NCBI RefSeq assembly: GCF_019393635.1
Contig: NC_057866.1
Location: 10,178,223-10,242,222, forward strand
DNA length: 64,000 nucleotides
Direction: 5' to 3'
Origin: Dromiciops gliroides
Lineage: Eukaryota; Chordata; Mammalia; Microbiotheria; Microbiotheriidae
The position numbers and the translations under genes were made by a program. Below the pieces are notes generated by a model. The model saw only the letters and a program-made list of their open reading frames with translations. It had not been told where the DNA came from and made no database searches. Positions 55,109-64,000 of the stretch are shown in pieces. Each line of letters opens with the position of its first letter. The stretch's first letter is position 1.

Positions 55109-57706
55109 ATGAAGGGGCTGGGGGGCCTGCTGGAGCAGGTGGGAGGGTGGGGCCGCTTCCAGATGGTCCATTTGGCCATAGTGTCCGTCCCTTTTGCCTT
55201 TGTGAGCACCCATGGTTTTCTCCAGAACTTCACAGCCTCCATTCCTGACCACCACTGCAGGAGCCCCAGCAACCTCTGGCCGCTGGACGCCCAGGGACAG
55301 CCGGAGAGGTGCCTGCGTTTCCGAGCCAATGCTACCAATGAGACAGAGACCTGCCTGGAAGGCTGGGTATATAACATCACCACAGTTCAGACCACCATCG
55401 TTACTGAGGTACCACTGATGGATGGTTAGCTTGTCTGGGCAGCTCGTAACCGCTCCACATGTGCTATCTTGTGTGCCTCACAACCTGGGAGGTGGGGGGG
55501 GGCGCTATTCATTCCCCCATTTTCCAGATGAGAAAATTGAGGCTTAAAAGGGGAAGTGACTTGCCTAGGGTCATGCATCTAGACAGTGTCTGAGGTGGGA
55601 TTTGAACTCAAGGCTTCCTATGACTAGTGCTTTGAAGGTCACAAAAAGGTCCTGTCCTCCTGGACTTCATGTTCTAGTAAGAAGATAAGAAACACTTGGG
55701 GAAACAACTTGATCAGGAAACAAGGTATTGTGGGAGTTTGAGTCAGAAGTTCCTTTTGCCTTCAGGGTTAGGATAGGGGCCTTCCTGGAAGAGGAAGATC
55801 TTAGGGGACAGATAGGATTTCAGTGTGTGAAAAGATGGGGAAAGGGGAGAGCACTTCAGGCAAAGTGCCTACTGTGTGCCCGCTGTTGTGCTAAGCCATA
55901 GGGGAGAGGGTGGGAGGCACTGGGAGGGAGGGTCATGGAGTCTCCTGAGTCTTAAGGGGGGGGGCAGGGAAGCATTGTGAAATAAGGAAAAATGGGTAGG
56001 GGCCTTGAATGCCAAGGACAATCAATCATTCCTGGAACCCTAGACCCAGAAGGGACCTCTGAGGTGGATAAGTCCAATGCTATCATTTTACAGATGGGGC
56101 CCAGGGAGGTGAAATGATTGACCAAGGTCACTAGGTAGTAACTGGTCAACAAGCATTCATTAAGTTCCTACTATATACCAGACACTGAGCTGTATACACT
56201 GGAGAAATGCAAAAAGGCAAAAATGCAACCCCCCCCCCCATACCCCTTGTTAAGAAGCTGGCCTGGGTTCAAGTCCTGTCTAAGGCACTTACTCGCTGTC
56301 TGACCCTTTTTGTGCCTCGGTTTCTTCCTCTCCAACATGGCTGCGGCCTCAAAGGCCCTTTCCAGATACAAATCCAAGATTCCAGGCATATACATCAGTA
56401 TCGGACAAATTGGGGAGGGCTTGAGCCCCAGGGTGGGAATCCAGGAAGGCTTTAGGTGGAAGCCAGAAAACAAGGGATTCTGATGTTAAAGATGAGATGG
56501 GAGGGTATACTAGGCACTGGGGGGGGAGGGGGACGGACCATGCAGAAGCACCGAGGTGGGAGTGTATCTGGCCCACAGTAAATACTCAATAAATGCCCCT
56601 TCCTTCCTTCATCTATATGCAATGCAGGACAGCTAGGTGGAGCAGTGGATAAAGCACCAGCCCTGGATTCAGCAGTACCTGAGTTCAAATCTGGCCTCAG
56701 ACACTTGACACTTACTAGCTGTGTGACCTTGGGCAAGTCACAACCCCCATTGCCCTGCAAAACAAAACAAAACAAAAAACAAGACATCTATATGGAATGC
56801 ACCGAATTCAACATTTATTAAGCACCTACTGTGTTGTGTGCACAGCCCAGGGCTGGCACTGGGAGAGATAGGAAAATTTAGTTCCCGTCCTTGCCCTCAT
56901 GAAGCTTCTAGCCTAGGGAGATAGGAGCCAGCCATGGAGAGATCCTTGACATAAGAATATTATAGGATAAGCACCTTGGAGTGAGGTCTAATAAGGAAAG
57001 ATTGGGGAGGTTGGGAGCTAGCCACCAGGCTTCTGAGCAGCAGGGAGGAGGAGGAAGGGATGGCCAAGTCTGTTCCTCCTCTTCATCCCCCCTCCCTCCC
57101 CCCCCCCCACCCCAGGCCCCTGGAGGGCCTGCCCCACCCCCTACCCCCTTGCCCTTTAGACTCTCCTCTTCCCTCCCTCCTGACTCTGCCTTCAGCTTTC
57201 TGACACATCGCCAGTTCCTTACCCTCCTCCAAACCCTTTTACAACGTGAACCCCACATTAGCTCTGGGAAGTTCAGGGGGAAACAGGCTCAGAAATGGGA
57301 GTGAGCTCTCCAACATGCTTGGATGCCCCAGCCTGCCTGAATTCCACTCTCCTCCCTCAAAGTCCACCCCTCCCCACCATCTTTCTCAATCCCTAATCAA
57401 ACTCCATGGGCACAGACGTTACTGATCCCCACCTTTCTCTGCTCCCCCTCTTTCTCCCTTGCCCCCAACAGTGGGACCTGGTCTGCAGCCTGAAAAGCCT
57501 CCATGGTGTGGCCCAGTCAGTTTACATGGCTGGGGTGTTCCTGGGCGCCGTCGTTTTTGGGGGGCTGGCTGACAGGTAATCATCCCAGCAGCCCTGCCTG
57601 GCTCACCCCCCAGGGCCAGAGGTGGACTGCAGCAGCTCCCCATTCACAACCATTAGGAATGGTCCCATTTGGGCAAGCCAAGATTCCATCCTTCTCAGAG
57701 ATGTTT

Positions 57707-57739
<33 letters not shown>

Positions 57740-60700
57740 GGATTCCAGCTCAGGTAACTGAGACCCCTTTCAGGGCTGCATTCAAAGATAACCCCCCCAG
57801 GTCTGTGACTCGGACTTGCCAGACTATGACCTTTGGGGGGGGCCAATTCTAGGGTGGGGCACCGTTCCAGCCCAGGCTGCCACAGACCCTGTCCCCTGCC
57901 CCCCCAGGCTGGGCCGCCGGACCATGTTCCTCTGGTGCCTCCTTCTGGTGGCCTCTCTGAGCACGGGGGCAGCCCTGGCTCCCTCCTTCTCTGTTTACTG
58001 TGTTTGCCGCTGCCTCTGTGGCTCTGGGGTGTCTGGATTGGTGCTCAATGGAATGGGACTCGGTGAGTGGGGACTTGGAGCATGGAGGGACTGAGGGTGC
58101 CTACCCAGGCTCTGGCTCGGGCGGAGCCTCGGGCCAGATGCAGTGGGTGGCCGATTTCTTCCAGCCTCTCCCTAGAATGGAGTAGCAGGTGACCTTCCTA
58201 CCTCCCCTCCTCTCCCCAGCTTCCAGCCCCACCCCTCCACGATGACATTCAATGCTCTAGACTCTAAGGATCCTCCCAAGTCTGACATTCTGGCTCTGCC
58301 AGGCTTGCCCTTCACCCCATGGCCACAAGAGATGGGCCTGTGGGCGAGGGGGCACCAGGTTGGCAGGGTTGGCACTGAGATGAGGCCGTCTCTCCCCAGT
58401 TCTGGAGTGGACGACCCCGTCTCGGCGGGCAGCAGTGTCTGGCTTCCTGTCCTTCATGCTCAGCCTGGGGCAGCTAAATCTGGCCGTCCTGGCCTTTGGC
58501 CTCCGGCACTGGAGGCACCTACAGATGGCTGCCGGGGCACCCTTTGCCTTCTGCTTCCTCTGTGGTTGGTGAGTGCCCTCCCTTAGGGGCCAGGCCCCAC
58601 CACTGGCCCTGGGAAGGGCGAGGGGCAGACTCCTATCAGGCCGCTGGGCCCCAGGTGTACGTGTGGGGGCTGCACGGGTCTGACCTCTAACTCCGCAGGT
58701 GGCTACCAGAATCTGTCCGGTGGCTGATGGTGAGACGGCGCTTTTCCGGTGCCCTGCGCTCCCTGAAGCTGGTGTCATGGATCAACAGGGCTCCCAGGGC
58801 CCAGCTCTCCCTGGAGGTGAGGAGGGGGTGGGGAAGGGGCTGGCTGCTGAGGAGCCTCCCGGCTCTCACCCAGCTCCAGGCCATGCCCACCAGAACCCCC
58901 TGGATCCAGCCCCTGATACCCTCTTCTCCCCAAAGATGCTGGAATCAGACTACTCCCAGAAGGAGGGAGGAGGAACTCCAAGCTCTTCCCTGGACCTGTT
59001 TCGATCCCGGGAGATGCTGGCCATATTGATGTGCATCATGGGCATTTGGTGAGTGAGAGGTGGGGAAGGAGCCAGGAAATTGGGGATTGGGGTGTGGAGT
59101 AGACATGAGTGAGAGATCCCCATGGCAAAGATGGAGGGAAGGCCTGGGGTGGGGGTGGGGGACTGGCTCATCTCTCCTTTCCCCAGGATCTTAGTTCTAG
59201 AGCAAGAAGAAACCTCAGAAATCAATTAGCCCAACCCTCTCATTTCACAGATGAGGAAAACTGAGGCTTAGAGAAGCAGTGACTCACCCAAGGTCACCAA
59301 GGTGGGTGGGTCACCTCTCTGGGCCACAGCTTCATCTGCAAAGTTAGAAGGTTGGACTGCATGTCCTGTAACGTCCCTGGAATCCAATACACATTTATCA
59401 AACAGCATGTCCTCTGGCCAAAGCGCTCTGGAGGGAGGGGAGAAAGGGGGCAAGACCTGCTTTTGGATGGAATGTGTAGGATTGAAATTGGGAGGAAAAG
59501 CCAGCCTGCCACCTGAGCCATGGGGACACACCTTTTATGGACTTAAGTTGGGGGAGGGGGTCCTGTGTGTGGGCAAACTCAAGCCTTTCTACGTGGGATC
59601 TAATACTCTAGCTTCAGCAAACATTGCTTGAGAATCTACTATGTACTTATTTCAGGGAACCTGCTTCTTAAAAGGGCCTCGAGACTGATCTTTTTGTAAA
59701 ATATTCATCATTTTATAAATGTCGCTTTTTGTAGTTCATAAAATGTGAGAAGTGGAAAGAACCAGGGAGCACTAAAGGTTGGAGCTAGGATAGACCTTAG
59801 AGTGTAGAACATCAGAGATAGAAGGGATCTGGTAAACTAGAACACAGAACATCAGTACTAGAAGGGATCTTCGAACCTAGAACATGGAATACCAGAATTA
59901 GAACTTGGGGCATAGAACATGGAACATCAGAGGTAGGAGGAACCTTGGAACGTTGAACACAAAACATAAGAACTAGGAGAGATCTCAGAACATAAAACAT
60001 GGAATATAAGAACTAGGCAAGACTTTGGAATGTAGAAAATAGGAGATCTGAACTAGGAGAGACCTAGGACGATAGACTACAGAACATCCGAGGTAGGAGG
60101 AACATTAGAATATAGAACACAGAACATTAGAGGTAGGAGGGACCTTAGAACATAGAACATGGAACATCAGAGCTAGCAGGGACTTCAGAACATGGAACAT
60201 CAGAAGTAGGGGAAGAACCTTGGAATATAGAACATGGAACATCCAAGCTAAGAGAAACCTTGGAACACAGAACATCAGAGCTAGTTCTCTAGAAGAGAAC
60301 TTGGAACATAGAATACAGAATGTCAGAGGTGGGAGGGAACTTAGAACATGGAACATCAGAACTATGGGAGACATTGAAATATAGAACACAGAACATTAGA
60401 ACTAGGAGGGACCTTGGAACATAGAACATGGAACATCAGAGGTGGAAGGGACCTTAGGACATCAGGTAGGAGGACCTTGTAACATAGAACATCAGAGGTA
60501 GGAGGGACCTTGGGACATAGAACGTGGAATATGAGAGGTGGAAGGGACATTAGAACATCAGAACGGGGAGGGACCTTGGAACACAGCACAGAACATTAAA
60601 GGTAGGAGGGACCTTGGAACATAGAACATGGAACATCAGAGGTGGAAGGGACCCTAGGACATCAGAGGTGGGAGGACCTTGGAACATAGAATACAGAACA

Positions 60701-62950
60701 TTAGAGGTAAGAGGGACCTTGGAACATCAGAAGTGGGAAGATCATGGAATATCAGAACTAAGAGAGACCTCAGAACTCAGAGCATCGGAGCTAGGAGGGA
60801 CCTTGGAACATAGAACATGGAACATCAGAGCTAGGAGGAACTTTGGAACATAGAACAACAGAGCTAGGAGGGACCTTGGAATATAAAACATAGAACATCA
60901 GAAGTAGAAGAGACCTTAGGACATCAAAGGTGGGAGGTACCTTGGAACATAGAACATGGAACATTAGAGGTTGGAGTGACCTTGGAACACAGAACACAAG
61001 AGATTAGAGGTAGGAGGGACCTTGGAACATGGAATATCAGAGCTAGGAGGGACCTTGTAATAGAGAACACGAAGGGGCAGCTAGATGGCGCAGTGGATAG
61101 AGCACCGGCCCGGTGGTCAGGAGTACCTGAGTTCAAATCTGGCCTCAGACACTTAACACTTACTAGCTGTGTGACCCTGGGCAAGTCACTTAACCCCAAT
61201 TGCCTCAATAAAAAGCAACAAAAAAAATAGAGAACACGGATCATCAGAGGTAGGAGGGACTTTTGGAACACAGAACACAGGAGATTAGAGGTAGGAGGGA
61301 CTTGAGAACATGGAAAATCATGTGAGCAAGGAGGGATCTTAGAACACAGAACATTTGAGCTAGGAGGAACCTTGGAACATGAAACACAGAACATCAGAGC
61401 TAGGAGGGACCTTGGAACACAAATCACATCAGAGCTAGGAGGGACCTTGGGACACAGAACGCGGGACATCAGAGCTAGGAGGGACCTTGGAGGCCACCTG
61501 GTCTGGCTCTCTCATTTCACCAAGCAGGAATAGCCACTACTGCCCAGTCAGTGACAGGAAGAAAGGTCTGAAGCCAGCCCCTGCCTCCCAGCTCCACCTC
61601 CAAGGCCGTGCTCTGCTGGGGAAGGTGAGGCAGGCAGGAGCCAAATGAGGGAGTGCAATGGGGGCCTTTGTGGCTAATCCTCCATCTTCCTGTCCTTCTC
61701 TCATTCCCCTAGGTTCTCTGCCAGCCTTTCCTTCTTTTCTCTGGCCCTGGACCTCCAGCGTTTCCCCAGGGAAAACCCCTACTTGGTTCAGGTCATCCTG
61801 GGGGTCATAGATCTCCCCTTTCGCCTCCTAGTGCCCAAGCTGGCCAACCGTCTGGGGCGCAAGCCCACCCTGGCCTCCTGCATGATGCTCGGAGGGGGAC
61901 TCATTCTGGGGGCCATCCCAGTGCCACAGGGTGGGTACGAGTGGGTTGGCCTGGGGACCACCTGTGGAGATGGTGGGGGAGGCACGGGGCGGGGGGATGT
62001 GTGTGGAAGGGCTGATCTGGACCCTCAACTCCTCAGCCTCCACCTCCCATGGGACTGGGAGCTCAAACAAGGCCTTGGGCAACTTTGGTGGAGAAAACCT
62101 TTGGGAGGATCCCAGGGCCTGGGAGAAGGAAGGCTGGGCAACCACGGGAACCCTGGCCTCTAGGTCATTGTGACGCAAGCTCAGTGTGATCCTCTCCGTC
62201 CCATCGGCTGCTTTCTCTCCACTCTGATGTTCGTTCTCTTGGCTCAGATGTTCTAGGTTCTGAGCCCCTTCCCAGCTCTGACCGTGCTTGATCCCCAAGC
62301 TGGGCTGACTTCCCTGTCCTCTTCCCTGGCCGGGTGCTCCTCCAGTGCCTGGGTCCCCGCCACCCTAGCCCACTGGTTTCCTGGTTTGACAGTGGCCCCT
62401 TCCCTTGTGCCCACAGAGCTGGGCCGCCTGCGCATGGGACTGTCCGTGCTGTCCAAGGGCTTCATATCGGCCTCCCTCAGCTGCAATGTCCTCTTGGCCT
62501 CCGAGCTCTTCCCAACCTCCCTCCGGTGAGTCCCTCCTGCCCACACCCCCACAGGATGCAAAGTTCCGCAGGGCTCTGCCAAGCAGACCTGCAACAAGCA
62601 CTTGCACATGATGACCTGGGGGGTGCTTTGTGCTCTGCAGCCTGAGACCCCTTTGGGAAGTCCACCTTGGCCGCTGCCCCCGGGCATCTGTGAGCCCGTC
62701 CTAGGCTGAGGCCTGAGCCGCGCCCTCTCTGCTGCTTTGCAGAATGACTGGCATGGGGGTCACCAACATGGTGGGCCACCTGGGCGGGGTGACATCCCCC
62801 CTGGTGCTGCTGGCCGGTCCTGCGTTCCCCCTCCTACCGCCCCTGCTCTTTGGTACCACCGTGCTGGCAGCCAGCTTCCTGGTTATCTTCCTGCCTGAAA
62901 CGCAGGGTCTGCCCTTGCCCGACACCCTGGAACAAGCCCAGAGCCAGTAG
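55109..62950 (+). CDS. SLC22 organic anion transporter-like gene (complete, 9 coding exons)
   Basis: Exons 55109-55408, 57472-57575, 57908-58062, 58400-58568, 58699-58816, 58936-59048, 61713-61930, 62417-62525, 62743-62950 join in phase to 497 codons. Exon lengths 155, 169 and 109 are, from memory, usual for SLC22. Family marks: [12 protein letters not shown] start, [16 protein letters not shown]-like EGWVYN, TIVTEWDLVC, ADRLGRR (residues 134-139), [36 protein letters not shown]. The product should be a 12-helix plasma-membrane carrier of organic anions. The first extracellular loop is short but keeps cysteines 50, 68, 82 and 105 and four N-glycosylation sequons (N40, N74, N77, N89). The C-terminal half looks closest to SLC22A11/SLC22A12 as I recall them; parts of the N-terminal half are nearer SLC22A20-type proteins. 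I therefore give no symbol. Intron 6 holds a ~1.7 kb minisatellite. Confidence 0.93.
55500..55640 (-). repeat. MIR SINE
   Basis: 'cagatgagaaaattgaggct' then 'cttgcctagggtcatgcatc' and 'gggatttgaactcaaggctt'. In SLC22 intron 1. Confidence 0.7.
56040..56350. repeat. MIR-type fragments and an unclassified repeat
   Basis: MIR text near 56040-56140 and 56255-56345, separated by a 'ttaagttcctactatatacc' dispersed motif. Confidence 0.5.
56630..56783 (+). repeat. tRNA-derived marsupial SINE (short form)
   Basis: Complete copy of the 'gattcagcagt / ccattgccctgc' variant. ATCTATATGCAATGCA precedes it and ATCTATATGGAATGCA follows the A-rich tail. Confidence 0.95.
57707..57737. repeat. (GT)n microsatellite in SLC22 intron 2
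   Basis: About 15 GT units. Confidence 0.95.
59190..59390 (-). repeat. MIR SINE
   Basis: 'cagatgaggaaaactgaggc' followed by 'gtgactcacccaaggtcacc', in SLC22 intron 6. Confidence 0.65.
59790..61490 (+). repeat. ~1.7 kb minisatellite in SLC22 intron 6
   Basis: Imperfect ~40-bp units on the pattern GAACATAGAACATGGAACAT then CAGAGGTAGGAGGGACCTTG. By length about 35-40 units; not counted exactly. Some units lack one of the GAACAT blocks. A SINE interrupts it at 61074-61227. The last unit runs straight into 'ggccacctggtctggctctc', which looks like the rest of an old MIR-type SINE. Confidence 0.95.
61074..61227 (+). repeat. tRNA-derived SINE inside the minisatellite
   Basis: Complete copy flanked by ATAGAGAACACG on both sides, so it landed in an already-formed array. 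Confidence 0.95.
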
Positions 62951-64000
62951 GTGACCTCCAGCCCCCTTCTCCAGCCTGTCCCCTGGGTTTCCTCCTCTGT
63001 CCTCTTCCCCCCATGCTGGCCTGGGGGCCTCCTTACACCCCTGACCTGCCTGCTTACGCCCTCAAGCTCTACTGACCTCTTCTGCCTAGGTCTTCCGAGC
63101 ACCCATGGGTAAAAAGGGAAGGGAGCAAGTCTAGAACAAGCATAAACACCGTCTCCTCCATCCCCAGGGTCCGCAGATGCTGGAGCCGATTGCTGAGAAA
63201 GCCATGGCAAGGGACCCAGCCCCTGCAGACCAAGCTCTAACCTCCCCGGGAAGAGATTCTCCCCAACTTGGCTCCATCATGGCAGAATGGGAAGACCCGG
63301 ATTCAAATCCTGTCTCTGCCACTTCCTGTCTCTGTGACCTCGGACAACTGGCTGACCTCTCCATCTCCCTGCACTAGGTGTCCTTCCTTCTTCTCTGCCC
63401 CAGGTTTCCAGTGGGAGTTCACAAGTGGCATTTTCCCCACTGGGGTCAAGCCTGAAGAGGATAGGATGCCTCAGGCCACTTATTACACATTCATTCATTC
63501 ACCCACTCACTAGGTATCAAAGTTACTCGGGGCTGTGACTAAGTATGAGAGGAACGTGTTCTCATACTTGAGCCACCATTGTGCGCACAGCCCACGGCAC
63601 ATCCATGTGACCCTGTGGGCCCTTAGACCTGGTAGAATGCCCAAGCCCACTCCCTGGAAGGTGCTGGAGGCTCCATCACTGGGGCCTTAGCAGGAATGCT
63701 GATGAAAGATTAGCTGTCCCGTGGCTCCTCCCAGATCCAGGCATTCTGCTTCCTCAGGACAGGGTCACACTGCCCTGACCCTGGATGGTACGTCTGGAGT
63801 CACTGGGAGTTTCCAAGTAGAGGCTGGGACGAGGGAGGGGAGATTCTCAGATAAAGAGGGGGAGGCACCCTGGTCCTTCTTGCCTGCCTCCCTGAGGGCC
63901 ACTGAGCCTCTGTCTAGGACTAACTTCCTCACTTGGCCTCCAGGGTCTCCCCGCCCCCCCCACACAGTATATGTACTCATCCCAAAGTACCAGGATTGTT
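62951..64000. other. Stretch downstream of the SLC22 stop codon
   Basis: Presumably SLC22 3' UTR and intergenic DNA. I see no AATAAA. A MIR lies at about 63285-63365 ('cggattcaaatcctgtctct'). A stretch at 63160-63250 follows an AG and could be a 3' untranslated exon, but nothing proves it. Confidence 0.45.
63285..63370 (+). repeat. MIR SINE
   Basis: 'gacccggattcaaatcctgt' and 'ctgtgacctcggacaactgg' mark the MIR core in plus orientation. Confidence 0.7.

Noticed and set aside
3066-61227. tRNA-like heads with box A/B-like text in many places
   Set aside because: They belong to SINEs with A tails and target duplications, not to tRNA genes.
59790-61490. Regular repeats with variable spacers, CRISPR-like at first sight
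   Set aside because: Spacers are themselves repeat variants, the host is a mammal, and the array lies in an intron: it is a minisatellite.
1-64000. Endogenous retrovirus or other LTR element
   Set aside because: I looked for LTR pairs and retroviral gene text on both strands and saw none that I could support.

Overview
This is about 64 kb of gene-dense mammalian nuclear DNA from a marsupial. The evidence is about two dozen copies of a tRNA-derived marsupial SINE (head GGGGCAGCTAGGTGGCGCAG), SINEs with a BovB/RTE-like 3' part, L1 tails of the marsupial type, and older MIR/L2/CR1 remnants. I cannot name the species. I assembled exons by eye from protein-family similarity, GT/AG splice sites and reading phase. 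Gene identities and human comparisons are from memory.

Layout, left to right: ARL2 (minus, complete, 5 exons, 53-6169); a repeat-filled gap; BATF2 (plus, 3 coding exons, 13620-17122) behind a promoter with an overlapping GAS and ISRE; about 10 kb of mostly repeats; MAJIN (plus, 10 exons, 27482-41125); GPHA2 (plus, 3 coding exons, 43215-43936); PPP2R5B (minus, 13 coding exons, 44846-52286), whose 3' end meets that of GPHA2; a CpG island; and a complete SLC22 organic-anion-transporter-like gene (plus, 9 coding exons, 55109-62950). All six reading frames are open and in phase across every junction.

ARL2-BATF2-MAJIN-GPHA2-PPP2R5B matches, in order and relative orientation, the block I recall on human 11q13.1, read in reverse. 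The exception is the SLC22 gene. In human I recall ATG2A upstream of PPP2R5B, while the SLC22A11/SLC22A12 pair lies several genes away. The genes have unrelated jobs: tubulin cofactor/mitochondrial GTPase, interferon-induced bZIP factor, meiotic telomere anchor, glycoprotein hormone alpha subunit, PP2A regulatory subunit, organic anion transport. They do not form one pathway.

The most notable non-coding structures are: an ~870-nt stretch with no AG on the RNA strand running up to the 3' splice site of a PPP2R5B exon; a ~1.7 kb minisatellite in the SLC22 gene whose unit resembles the 5' part of an old SINE; two SINEs inserted one after the other at one target, leaving three target copies; and the overlapping GPHA2/PPP2R5B 3' ends. 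I found no RNA gene, CRISPR array or recognisable endogenous retrovirus.
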